A stretch of DNA of 64,000 bases from the NCBI GenBank assembly GCA_021927905.1, contig BLLK01000045.1, positions 1,240,001 through 1,304,000 on the forward strand, in the 5' to 3' direction. Source of the DNA: Chaetoceros tenuissimus (Eukaryota > Bacillariophyta > Thalassiosirophyceae > Chaetocerotales > Chaetocerotaceae). The notes below the pieces were generated by a model. That model saw only the letters and a list, made by a program, of their open reading frames with translations, was not told where the DNA came from and did no database searches. Positions 34,445 through 42,804 of this stretch are shown in pieces. A program made the translations under genes and the position numbers. Position 1 is the stretch's first letter. Every line of letters begins with the position of its first letter.

Positions 34445-35254
34445 TTAATTTCTACTAATATTCGGTATTTCCCCCATCATTTCAAGAACGTATCTGTTTA
34501 TGAGCTTCTGTGCACTCAAATCGGAAAACGGATTCTGTTCTAAATATTGTGATGGGGTGACACCAATTTCATTCGTTTTCGCCAGTGACTTCAAACCTTG
34601 GTTTTTAAATATTTCGTAGATGTCTTCTGTGTTTGGAGTACAAGATGCACATGCTCGATGTAAAGAAAATTCATCTGTGTCTCCATTGAGGCTTGTCACC
34701 CAACGCGAGATTGCATCATAGTCATTGTAACGCCCATTCCTATTTCGTGTAAAAGGAGATCTTTTCATCAACTCAGATCCATCAAATACATGTATACCAA
34801 TTGACGGATTTCCAATACTGCATATTAACAATTTTTCACAATAGAAGAAAGCATCACCAAAAATATGTGTGCAGCTAAGTGGAATGAATATTGACCTCAG
34901 ACGTATGCAGGCTGCAAATGCAAAACTTCCAATTACTTCAAGATTCTCTGAAAACACAACTGATCTCAATCTCTTGCAATACATAAAGGCAGATCTTCTA
35001 ATATGTTTCACGGTAGGCATAATAACTATTTTCAAATTCTCGCATTTATAAAAAGACTTGAAAGGAATATCTGATACTCCTGGCAAAACAATAATCACAC
35101 GCCAAGATTTTCTTTCAGTTTCACCATAAACAAGTGGTTTATCGTTCTTCCAATCGTAAATCACATCTCCATTATAAACAAAGGTTATCTTCCCATGGTA
35201 CATTTGCACTCCAGGTTTAAGCTGCCGCAATTCATCAAACTCTATCCACGACAT
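34445..35254 (-). CDS. BspA-type leucine-rich-repeat protein with ankyrin-like tail
   Basis: 269 aa. A conserved N-terminal lead (VQMYHGKITFVYNGDVIYDW, then W-R-V-I-I-V-L-PGV) is followed by four LRR_5/BspA repeats (about 57-150) with the AF-x-x-C-x-x-L-(R/K)-S-(I/V) pattern. The C-terminal 100 residues hold an ankyrin-like unit (FSLHRACASCTPNTEDIYE, then GVTPSQYLEQNPF). This architecture is a large family in Chaetoceros-type diatoms, of unknown function, probably protein-binding. It is convergent with RepHel, 31 nt away. It is either cargo of the element or a host gene captured in it; the tail resembles that of the nucleotidyltransferase-like gene in the same block. Confidence 0.75.
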   Translation of the reverse strand: MSWIEFDELRQLKPGVQMYHGKITFVYNGDVIYDWKNDKPLVYGETERKSWRVIIVLPGVSDIPFKSFYKCENLKIVIMPTVKHIRRSAFMYCKRLRSVVFSENLEVIGSFAFAACIRLRSIFIPLSCTHIFGDAFFYCEKLLICSIGNPSIGIHVFDGSELMKRSPFTRNRNGRYNDYDAISRWVTSLNGDTDEFSLHRACASCTPNTEDIYEIFKNQGLKSLAKTNEIGVTPSQYLEQNPFSDLSAQKLINRYVLEMMGEIPNISRN

Positions 35255-35872
35255 CTTTCATGTGTACCTTCTTGCAATTTGTGCTTGCACATTCAAAAGT
35301 ATCTTTGTAAATTTGAGTGTCAGCTCTGATCTGAACTGTTGTTCACCCGGAACTAAAGGGGTGAAAAACTTTGTCCCCACTCTGTCTACGTAGTAGTACA
35401 CACGACTTACACCACAGGTTTAGTCGAGTCAATTCTTCTTCATTCCTATGCAAATGTAATTCCTATGTGTACTTCAGTCATACTTCAATCATTGCACATA
35501 TCTTTTCAAACAATAGACTTTCATCGCTACAAGTCTAGAATCCACAAGAAAACAAACACACAGCAATCAACTAATTTCAGGTTAGGTAAGTAGATCAAAC
35601 CTTCTCAATGACACAACAAGTATAAAGTCAATTGGGGCAACGATGAAGGCCTTGCAAGCCATTCCAAATTCGTCGTTGTAATCAACCCAGGACCAATACA
35701 GTGCATAGTTGTTGAATTTCAAAAAACAAAGAGTATATAGTCAATTGGGGCAACGATGAAGGCCTTGCAAGCCATTATAAATTCGTCGTTGTAATCAACC
35801 CAGGACCAATACAGTGCATACTTGTTTCATAATAAAATTCTAACGTTTACATGTTTGCATATCTATAGTATC
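35255..35872. other. Divergent intergenic region with tandem repeats
   Basis: 618 nt between the LRR gene and the Cys-rich gene. The right half is taken up by two 87-bp direct repeats (listed separately). The left half contains no gene or strong repeat. Confidence 0.5.
35621..35820 (+). repeat. Two 87-bp direct repeats, each able to form a hairpin
   Basis: Copies at 35621-35707 and 35734-35820 differ at about three positions (113-bp period). Each contains CAACGATGAA and TTCGTCGTTG, able to pair around an inner GGC...GCC stem, plus a CCAAT box (GGACCAAT). The second copy ends 52 nt before the next ATG. This could be a duplicated promoter or Rep-binding iterons. Confidence 0.75.
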
Positions 35873-37249
35873 ATGCCAGGCTCGAAGAATAAAAAGATTA
35901 AAGCTGCAAAGAAACTTAAAGCGGCAAATAAGCAAGTAAATACAGCCTTATCGACACTCTTGAGTGGTAGAAACTGTGTCAATTGTGGCAAAAAGCTCAA
36001 TACAAAGGTCTCTGCTTACGCTGCAAACATCCAAACACTTCCTTCAAGTGAAATGGATATTGGGTACTGCATCACTTGTAAAAGCGATGCAGTGCAGACG
36101 AGAAAACTGCAGAGAGCTATCCAGAATTTTCCAGTGCTTGTGAATATAATGGAAACTTTGCCTTCAATCACTAGATTTAAGTTTGTTTTGAATTTGGAGT
36201 CTCCTCTTCTTGAATTGTTAGGCCTCAAAACAGAGTACGTTATTCAGTATGGAATAGTTGATGCTATTGCTTCTGAATTGTCTGTTGAAGGGTGTCATTT
36301 CCTCAACAATATGGACACTGTTGCTAATAGATTCCCTGGCCGGACTTTTACTCATGATGAAGGAGTTGATTTTTCTATCATCATCTTCAAACTCCCAGAC
36401 AATAAAACAAGATTCGCAGCTCTTGGTTCCATTCATCTGCCTTCTTCTGTCCTCATAGAGGAAGCGAAGAGTAGATGTCTGGAGTTCAACAACTCTGGAC
36501 ATAGATCTGGAGCTTCCACTGGCTTTGTGTTCTCTGATACCACCTCGCATTCGTTAAGTGTTGTCACAAGAAAAGACTCCACCGAGTTTGTAGCTTCTCC
36601 AAATTCAGTCAACAGCACTGTAGTCTATGACAACACTGGTGCTCTACGAGCTGGAAAAAAACCACCTGGATCAATCATTTCTCGTGGAATCTACAACGAT
36701 ATGAAATGCATGCATCGTCTCCGTTCCAAGGAGAAAGCCAAGCGAGCTAACTTGTATCCGAGCTATAGAACCACACTTTTAGCTGAAATGAAGTCTAGAA
36801 TTATGTTTTTGGGTGTTGCACAAGAACTAGGTCTTCTTTCACAAAACCCATTTGCAAAGCTTTCTGAGTTCTGCAAAGCATTTCCAAAATTCTCTGCGGA
36901 AAAAATCCTTCTTGAATATGCTTGTAGCACAGGTGAAATGTCTAATTACAATGCCCTACCTGCACATACAGATGGAAATACATCTCATGAAGTTGAGACT
37001 CTATGTTACAACGGTAGAGTTGCTGCAAATGCTGACAATGAAAATGCAGATGCTATCGTTAAGAATTGGTTGCCAGCTTTCCTTTATTGCTGTAATGCAG
37101 GAGTGCTTTTCAAAATTAAAATGGGAAAACACATCATGCATTGTAACTTAACCAGAATCATGCATGTTGCGGATAAATCGAGAAACGATGCAAATTACTC
37201 CAGAGCATCTGGACCATGCGGGCCTCATCTTGATAATATTAAATTCTAA
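35873..37249 (+). CDS. Unknown Cys-ribbon protein of the mobile element
   Basis: 458 aa from the first real ATG (MPGSKNKKIKAAKK). A basic N-terminal stretch is followed by a probable zinc ribbon (CVNCGKK, then GYCITCKSD, about 36-80). The middle is mixed alpha/beta with no family I recognise. The C-terminal third has an His-x-Asp pair (LPAHTDGNTSHEVE) and, about 65 residues on, MHCNLTRIMHVADKSRN. This spacing is reminiscent of 2-oxoglutarate oxygenases, but the match is too weak to call. The promoter carries the duplicated 87-bp repeats. It converges with the nucleotidyltransferase-like gene across hairpin D. Nothing indicates truncation. Confidence 0.55.
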   Translation: MPGSKNKKIKAAKKLKAANKQVNTALSTLLSGRNCVNCGKKLNTKVSAYAANIQTLPSSEMDIGYCITCKSDAVQTRKLQRAIQNFPVLVNIMETLPSITRFKFVLNLESPLLELLGLKTEYVIQYGIVDAIASELSVEGCHFLNNMDTVANRFPGRTFTHDEGVDFSIIIFKLPDNKTRFAALGSIHLPSSVLIEEAKSRCLEFNNSGHRSGASTGFVFSDTTSHSLSVVTRKDSTEFVASPNSVNSTVVYDNTGALRAGKKPPGSIISRGIYNDMKCMHRLRSKEKAKRANLYPSYRTTLLAEMKSRIMFLGVAQELGLLSQNPFAKLSEFCKAFPKFSAEKILLEYACSTGEMSNYNALPAHTDGNTSHEVETLCYNGRVAANADNENADAIVKNWLPAFLYCCNAGVLFKIKMGKHIMHCNLTRIMHVADKSRNDANYSRASGPCGPHLDNIKF

Positions 37250-37273
37250 ACTTCTAATAACTTATTATCTAAT

Positions 37274-37330
37274 AGGTTAAAAACCTTTTAAAATTTTTAT
37301 TCAAAAATTTTTTTTGAAAGATCATAACCT
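37274..37330. repeat. Element hairpin, copy D (between convergent genes)
   Basis: AGGTTAAAAACCTTTTAAAA pairs imperfectly with TTTTTTTTGAAAGATCATAACCT-type sequence at its other end. It sits in the 98-nt gap between two convergent genes, where it may also act in 3'-end formation. Confidence 0.7.
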
Positions 37331-37347
37331 ATTCTTCCAAGAAGACT

Positions 37348-38490
37348 CTACATAGACATGTACTCTTCCATCATCTTTACGACCAACCAATTGTTACAAT
37401 CAATTGCATTTCTATTAGAAGAACCAAGAATGTACTCTACAGGAGTCAGCATCAACTCGTCTTTTACAAAAGCGTTCAAATATCCATGCATGGATACAAG
37501 ATCTTTAAATCTGGCAAAGTCATCTACTTCTCCATTAATACAAACAAAATGGAAAATATTGTTTCCATTTCCATGGAAAGTTAACTCTACCTTTGACCCA
37601 TTCTTGGAGAAAGAGAAAGAAAAGCTTGTATCGTCTTCAATGTTAGATTCATTGTTAGTATCTCCATTAGTAGATTCATTGGTAGAAACTGCATTGTAGA
37701 TATCATCTTCTTCGTCTTCCGAAGACCTCTGTAACAATTCCACATGGAAGTTATCTCTAATGATATTTTCTTTATTATCTAACTGTAACATTGTGTAAAC
37801 ACGGGTGAAGAGTTTTGTCTGCACAACCTTCTGCACGTCTTCATCCCATTTTAACTTCAACATGTGCTCTGCTGATAGTTTCAATGGTACCTTCATCTGA
37901 GAAGACTTATTCATTACCCTCATAAGAGAAGATGCTGGAGTATGGTACATAACAACTTTCAATGTTCTTGAACTTACAAACTGATCAAAGTGGTTGGTAA
38001 ACACAAAGCTACCAACCTCACCTGTCTCTACGTTAATCGGGAACCCAATTTGACAACAATTTATATCAAAAAAATTGATTAGGTGTTGAAGACAACAACA
38101 GTTTGTAACTACCACAATATTAACTTCAACGCTAGAGTTTCCGTCAATCATCATTTCGGATCCAGACTCATCCTTCAAAGGAACCTTGTAGCTTTTTAGA
38201 ATATCGTAGTTTGTATCATGTACTCCATCTTCATCCATGTTTGTACTACGGTTTAAGATAAACACATCTATATCATTGAATGCATATTTTCGGAAAAACA
38301 TGTGTGTAGCAAAGGAACCTGCAACATAGCAATGATTTAGTTCATAACCAAAAGATTCTTCTAACTCCTCTACTTCCAAACTAACAGTGAGACATACAGC
38401 CTCACAGATATCTGTATAATTGTACATTTTGTATTTAATGGTTGTAATGAAAAAGCTAACGATTACAATATGCATCGACAACAGATTCAT
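37348..38490 (-). CDS. Nucleotidyltransferase-fold protein with ankyrin-like tail
   Basis: 380 aa from the first ATG; an internal ATG at 38427 (MYNYTDICEAV) is an alternative that removes a hydrophobic stretch. The segment YVAGSFATHMFF followed by NDIDVFI (Gly58-Ser59 and Asp73-x-Asp75) is the GS...DxD signature of the Pol-beta-like nucleotidyltransferase superfamily. The third acidic residue may be in SSVEVNIVVV (Glu or Asp on the next strand). The middle is helical with an acidic Asn/Ser/Glu linker. The last 70 residues (NIFHFVCINGEVDDF, then LMLTPVEYILG) resemble the ankyrin-like tail of the LRR gene in this block. Such enzymes add nucleotides to RNA, proteins or small molecules; the target is unknown. 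The linker resembles disordered acidic spacers elsewhere in the block. Confidence 0.6.
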   Translation of the reverse strand: MNLLSMHIVIVSFFITTIKYKMYNYTDICEAVCLTVSLEVEELEESFGYELNHCYVAGSFATHMFFRKYAFNDIDVFILNRSTNMDEDGVHDTNYDILKSYKVPLKDESGSEMMIDGNSSVEVNIVVVTNCCCLQHLINFFDINCCQIGFPINVETGEVGSFVFTNHFDQFVSSRTLKVVMYHTPASSLMRVMNKSSQMKVPLKLSAEHMLKLKWDEDVQKVVQTKLFTRVYTMLQLDNKENIIRDNFHVELLQRSSEDEEDDIYNAVSTNESTNGDTNNESNIEDDTSFSFSFSKNGSKVELTFHGNGNNIFHFVCINGEVDDFARFKDLVSMHGYLNAFVKDELMLTPVEYILGSSNRNAIDCNNWLVVKMMEEYMSM

Positions 38491-39319
38491 ACACTGGTCA
38501 TTTATATGTACAATGAAAATATTATAATGAATTATTCTAATTAAAATATACCTTCAACTAACATATTACAATTTTCCTACACAATATTCAAATAAGCGTT
38601 TAATCACAAATAACAACCTATACTTTTCATATGCCAAAACTGTGCCTATGTACTTCTACGTAGAAACTAAATCTAATCCCGCTAATTTTTTCATTCGTGA
38701 TGTCATCTACCGTTGAAGGCAACCGTTGACAATACAAGAACCACAACACCCTCAGTCTTGTCCTTCTTACGATTAATCTCAAATTTTTCTGTTACAACAT
38801 TTCTGTTCAGACAAAAAACAGTCCTCAACGGTTCATAAAAATGTCATTTGTTTCTTTTATCAAACAAAACCCCCTTTTGATGCATGTCAAAAAGTTTCGA
38901 TACCTACATAAACTTGTACTCTTCCGTGTCAACCGTCTAATTGACCTATAAATTTTTTTTTTTGAAAAAACTCAGGATTGGAAGCTTAAGTATCATAAAA
39001 TATCTTCATTACTTAAGACTTTTTATGATCCAAATTCTTTGACGACGAGCTATATATACTAGAATATGCCTCCTGGCCGGTCTATCGACCCCCCTCCGGT
39101 ATCATTAAAACGCCTAAATTGACGGTTTGAACTAGAACATCACGTCCCGGTACATACTATACGTACGCAATATCAATCAAAAGAACAATTTTTTCATGGA
39201 ACACGGAACAACGCATTCCTATTCTATTGCTAATGAAGAGACATATGTTTTGATACAATACTTTATATTAATAATTCATTGTACCTAGAATTGACAAGCT
39301 GTCGATAAATACTGCAAGG
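38491..39319. other. Right edge of the mobile block and promoter of the RING gene
   Basis: 829 nt without a convincing ORF. It includes a T-run (38952-38963), two interleaved inverted repeats (CTTAAGTA at 38985-38992 with TACTTAAG at 39010-39017; ATCATAAAA at 38992-39000 with TTTTATGAT at 39021-39029), a small GGTC-TATC-GACC hairpin next to the right terminal repeat, and about 220 nt of host promoter. Confidence 0.5.
39087..39100 (-). repeat. Right 14-bp terminal inverted repeat
   Basis: GACCCCCCTCCGGT, the exact reverse complement of 21060-21073. It marks the proposed right edge of the Helitron-type element. Confidence 0.65.
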
Positions 39320-41206
39320 ATGAGAAAAAGTCCAGTGACAAGCGGTGGTATAAGACGCATCTTGGCTCTTTTGCTTTTCTTGAGATTTCCAAACCAAGTT
39401 TCTGCTTACATCTACAATCATGTAACAGGATGGTATTATCACTCTATACCTGCTGTATTCGGAACTGAAATCAGATACGATGACATAGTCCTCATGAATC
39501 TTTTTCTTCCTCCCTTGGAATTAGACTGGAACCTTTGCAATATAACAGATTTGACCAATGAAGATTCTTTCCAAGAAGAAAAAGGTGAAGACAATGTATC
39601 AGATACAAATCAATCATATAGAGGTTTCATACGATCTCTATACTCTCAAGATTACAGCGATATGAAAAATTTACCATCGAAACCATTGGATTTCGAGGTG
39701 AAAGGAATCACACGTAGAGCACGTGGTGATGATGATAAGAGAAAGGAAACAGACTTTGAAATATTCCGCAGGTCCATTGGATTACTTGTGACACGGGGAG
39801 ATTGTTCTTTCCAAGAAAAGGCAATCAATGCTGAGAAATTGAATGAATATTTCCTGGAGAATCTGAAGGAGGCGTACAACATAACTGAAGACGGATCATT
39901 CATTGAACCGGAGTATCCTGTGATTAAGTACCTTATCGTGGTCAACAATGTTGATAATTCTCCCTTTGGGATGTCGAAAGATGATGAAAAGAAAGATGTG
40001 AATATTGGGTTACTGGGTATTGGAGAAACTTCAGGAAATGATCTCAAAAGTTCCATGGCCAAAAGAGCCGTTCTGACTGGTGATATCTATCATGCATATC
40101 TAGATGTAAATGCTTTTTTGCCTCTTGATTCATCCTTTAGAGATGGAAGTGAGTGGCTCTACCCAATGAGTGCAGATGGCAAAGTGCTACATAGAGGCAT
40201 CACTATGGCGCGTTTGATGATGGTTTTCATTCTTGTGATTATAATGTTTCCAATCTTGAGATTGTTGCTGTATTGTGTACTTTCTCAGGGGTCCTTTGAA
40301 TGGAGGCGGAATGAAAATGGTCGCATCAATGGAATTAGATGGAGACGAATTAGAAATGCTCAAGTGCCTATGAATTGGGGAGACTTCGGTGCCAGTCTTA
40401 TTGGAAACCTCCGAGGTGAAAGAAATACAGAAATACATACCCTTACTGCGGAAGAAGTTCAAAGTTTACCGCTCATCAAATTCGGCGTTGACGACCTGAA
40501 TGTCATCATCAACCAGTATTATGATAGCGCAGATAGACCCGATACAGCTACTTCCTTGATTGTCGATGAATGTGATGAAGGCAAAGCTATAAATGATGAT
40601 ACGGAACAACTTCAAGAATCGGATGATTCCAATGAGGAGGGAGTTGAAGGTACAAAGTCCAGCAATGATTTGAATTCTGAGGATAATGTCCAAAATCTTG
40701 ACAATAACTTATCCATGCAAGTTCTAGAAAATTCACAAGATGACAAGAATTCAGTAGCTGAAACTGTTGATATTGAAAAAGTCCCTCTCGATGATTCAAT
40801 TACGGATGATATAGAGTCCAAATCTTTGAAGTCGACAAGTAAAGAAGAAAATGATGTGGAAATGAATCATAAAGTCGATTTTGTCCAAGCGGCATTTAAT
40901 TCTTGTGAATCATGTTCAATCTGTATATGCGAGTATGATCATGGAGAAGAATTGCGTCTTCTGCCAGTTTGCGGTCATATATTCCACACTGAATGCATAG
41001 TCCCTTGGTTAACGGAGAAAAGAAATACTTGTCCTTTATGTCAACAAAAAGTAGAAATCATTAATAAGGCTGAAAATGATGATTGTGAGTCCACTGTAGG
41101 TGCACAGGCAGATGAAGGCTCATTTTTACCAAGGCGAAGTGATATGATGAATTTTTACCATCGAAGAATCGCTTCAGCACACCAAAATCGCAACGACAAT
41201 TCTTAA
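39320..41206 (+). CDS. PA-TM-RING E3 ubiquitin ligase
   Basis: 628 aa. A signal peptide (hydrophobic core about residues 14-29, ending VSA) leads into a luminal protease-associated-like region (about 140-290, with LLVTRGDCSFQEKAINAEK, the usual PA signature, and KYLIVVNNVD). One membrane helix follows (about 294-321). The cytosolic part contains a long acidic linker and a C3H2C3 RING-H2 finger near 532-574 (CSICICEYDHGEE, CGHIFHTEC, CPLC). The order SP-PA-TM-RING is that of the RNF13/RMR family, endosomal or vacuolar membrane ligases that ubiquitinate trafficking partners. Its promoter abuts the right terminal repeat of the mobile block. Confidence 0.88.
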   Translation: MRKSPVTSGGIRRILALLLFLRFPNQVSAYIYNHVTGWYYHSIPAVFGTEIRYDDIVLMNLFLPPLELDWNLCNITDLTNEDSFQEEKGEDNVSDTNQSYRGFIRSLYSQDYSDMKNLPSKPLDFEVKGITRRARGDDDKRKETDFEIFRRSIGLLVTRGDCSFQEKAINAEKLNEYFLENLKEAYNITEDGSFIEPEYPVIKYLIVVNNVDNSPFGMSKDDEKKDVNIGLLGIGETSGNDLKSSMAKRAVLTGDIYHAYLDVNAFLPLDSSFRDGSEWLYPMSADGKVLHRGITMARLMMVFILVIIMFPILRLLLYCVLSQGSFEWRRNENGRINGIRWRRIRNAQVPMNWGDFGASLIGNLRGERNTEIHTLTAEEVQSLPLIKFGVDDLNVIINQYYDSADRPDTATSLIVDECDEGKAINDDTEQLQESDDSNEEGVEGTKSSNDLNSEDNVQNLDNNLSMQVLENSQDDKNSVAETVDIEKVPLDDSITDDIESKSLKSTSKEENDVEMNHKVDFVQAAFNSCESCSICICEYDHGEELRLLPVCGHIFHTECIVPWLTEKRNTCPLCQQKVEIINKAENDDCESTVGAQADEGSFLPRRSDMMNFYHRRIASAHQNRNDNS

Positions 41207-41354
41207 GAGGCAGTACTAATTATGCTTCCAAATGTACACGTAGATAATAATAAATGAAAATATTTGTAATAATGATAGTATTATCTTGGGAATTTTTTCT
41301 ACCCAATGATATTAATAAGCAAAATATCAAGGGTAGATACTAGCTAGGTATGAA

Positions 41355-42125
41355 TTAATGCCCACCTCTTGCGAAAGAGAGGTATGCTGTCCAAACAAAA
41401 GATACTACGTGGCGCACAGGTAGACGTAGATACAGAGGAACAGAAAAACAAACGATATCAGCAGGAAACCATACCCTAAGTAAGTCGAATTCATCCTTTG
41501 CAAAGTTGCTTTGGTAATTCTCTAGCCCAGTGCTTGTCCATACTGAAGGATCCATACTTCCTGAAAACACTCCTGCCTTGAAAATGTAAAAGGTAGGAAG
41601 GTAGATCAAAGTCAACACTGTCAAATCCAAAACAGTCTGCCCAGCAAGTCCCTTAAGACCGTCTATATCTTTTGCTTTTTCGCTCCATGATTGAGTAGTG
41701 AACTTGTCCACATCGAATAACTTCTTGAATACATTGACTTGGTATAGGTACTGAAAGCCTCCTAGATAGATTGCTCCAAATGCACAAAATAACAAAGATC
41801 TTTGCCAGTCAATTTCAGATACAGGAGTTTGAGCAATTACAACTTGTGCCAACAAATCAGCTGCCGCTGTTTTGGTAGTCGCAATTGCAATATTATTTGC
41901 AAAGGGATATTTTTTTGCAAAATCTCCATAAGAAAACGAAACAGCCTCCTCGTTGGTACTTGAAGATTGATTTAACTTGATGGTGGTAGATGCTTGTTGG
42001 TCAAGGCTTTGTTGAAACCCAGCGAGAGGTTTGCTGATGAGAGTTCTACTTGCAGCGCTTGGTGCAAAAGAGTCTACACAAAGGCATGCTGACGCGAAAG
42101 TAATCCATAGTAATATATTTTTCAT
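41355..42125 (-). CDS. Plastid-targeted Mpv17/PMP22-family membrane protein, paralogue 1
   Basis: 256 aa. The N-terminus is a textbook diatom plastid pre-sequence: signal peptide MKNILLWITFASACLCVDS cleaved before FAPSA, followed by a Ser/Arg-rich transit segment. The mature part has four hydrophobic helices and the Mpv17/PMP22 signature near the C-terminus: VWFPADIVCFSVPLYLRLP followed by VSFVWTAYLSF. Family members are small channels or metabolite-handling proteins of inner mitochondrial, peroxisomal and plastid membranes. It is a close paralogue of the next minus-strand gene, about 680 nt away, most likely a tandem duplication. A TGACGTCA palindrome lies 129 nt upstream of the ATG. Confidence 0.85.
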   Translation of the reverse strand: MKNILLWITFASACLCVDSFAPSAASRTLISKPLAGFQQSLDQQASTTIKLNQSSSTNEEAVSFSYGDFAKKYPFANNIAIATTKTAAADLLAQVVIAQTPVSEIDWQRSLLFCAFGAIYLGGFQYLYQVNVFKKLFDVDKFTTQSWSEKAKDIDGLKGLAGQTVLDLTVLTLIYLPTFYIFKAGVFSGSMDPSVWTSTGLENYQSNFAKDEFDLLRVWFPADIVCFSVPLYLRLPVRHVVSFVWTAYLSFARGGH

Positions 42126-42253
42126 ATTGAAGGCTTGCTAGTAATTGTCTTTATTGTGATGATAGGAGGTGCAGTTAGTTAGGTTGAAGCTTGCTATTTA
42201 CTTTCACTTGCAATGTGACGCAATACAAACGCAAAAAATGGAATTGTGAGGGG

Positions 42254-42261
42254 TGACGTCA
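42254..42261. promoter_or_regulatory. CRE-type palindrome TGACGTCA upstream of Mpv17 paralogue 1
   Basis: A full bZIP-type TGACGTCA, 129 nt upstream of the ATG. In Phaeodactylum, TGACGT-type CO2/cAMP-responsive elements control plastid carbon-uptake genes; the same function here is inference. Confidence 0.45.
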
Positions 42262-42674
42262 GCATGTATTCTCCTCACACGCTACCCGTTAATAAAAAAC
42301 CGTTACTTTAGTCCAATGCGAACTTCCTGCCTTCATTATTTCCAATTTATTTGTAAAAATTCGTTTTCTTTTTTGAAATAGGAGAGCATCAATTCGCATA
42401 GGAAGTGAAAGTAAATTTTATTTTAATTTTGACAGTTTGTTTATTGAACTATAAAAAAATCCATCATGATTTTCTGCATTATCTCCATTACTGGATTACG
42501 TAGTGTTCACAACTTACTTGTACATTACCGTACCTATTACAAGTTATTGTTAAAAAACATAGAATGGTTTGTTACGCATCTTTAATTATGTACAGTTCTA
42601 CGAAATATGAATATATTCAAAGTGAGTTAAAATGATAGCTCATTAGCCAAACTGAGAAAGCACCTGTAGAGAAC

Positions 42675-42733
42675 AAATGTACCATAAAACCTCCAAGAGG
42701 TTTCATGTCATCATAAATGTACCATAAAACCTC
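42675..42733. repeat. 19-bp direct repeat and 7-bp-stem hairpin
   Basis: AAATGTACCATAAAACCTC occurs at 42675-42693 and 42715-42733. The first copy runs into a perfect hairpin AAACCTC-CAA-GAGGTTT (42687-42703). It lies just downstream of the paralogue 2 stop codon, so it may belong to its 3' UTR. Confidence 0.6.
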
Positions 42734-42804
42734 GCAAGGATTCAACCAACCGAAGAAATATGGTTACCCTCATTTCTACGTGATCTCTGTATGGAAATAA
42801 TGAT

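Larger units (their letters stand above)
21060..39100. mobile_element. Giant multi-gene Helitron-type transposon (about 18 kb)
   Basis: The ends are proposed from a perfect 14-bp inverted repeat, ACCGGAGGGGGGTC at 21060-21073 and its complement at 39087-39100, which brackets six genes. The core is an intact RepHel gene (28950-34413). The other five genes are a 1359-aa unknown, an 857-aa unknown, an LRR protein, a Cys-rich protein and a nucleotidyltransferase-fold protein. A hairpin family is confined to the block. Short inverted ends fit the asymmetric terminal repeats described for Helitron2/Helentron elements better than classical Helitrons (TC...CTRR ends), which I could not identify. No target-site duplication was seen, as expected for Helitrons. 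The exact ends and the inclusion of all six genes are inference; the RepHel call is firm. The block sits between the promoters of two divergent host genes. Confidence 0.7.
42126..42804. other. Intergenic region between the Mpv17 paralogues
   Basis: 679 nt holding the promoter of paralogue 1 and the 3' region of paralogue 2. It includes the TGACGTCA site (listed) and a repeat/hairpin cluster at 42675-42733 (listed). No further gene is visible. Confidence 0.5.

Noticed and set aside
35822-35872. Upstream extension of the Cys-ribbon gene
   Set aside because: It starts with TTG and overlaps the end of the second 87-bp repeat; the first true ATG is at 35873.
35873-37249. 2-oxoglutarate oxygenase of TET/JBP type
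   Set aside because: Only an HxD and a distant His/Arg pattern are seen; strand context and other signatures do not fit well enough.
21060-39100. Virus-like or Polinton-type element
   Set aside because: No capsid, integrase, protein-primed polymerase or packaging ATPase is recognised; the HUH-Y2 plus Pif1 enzyme identifies a Helitron.
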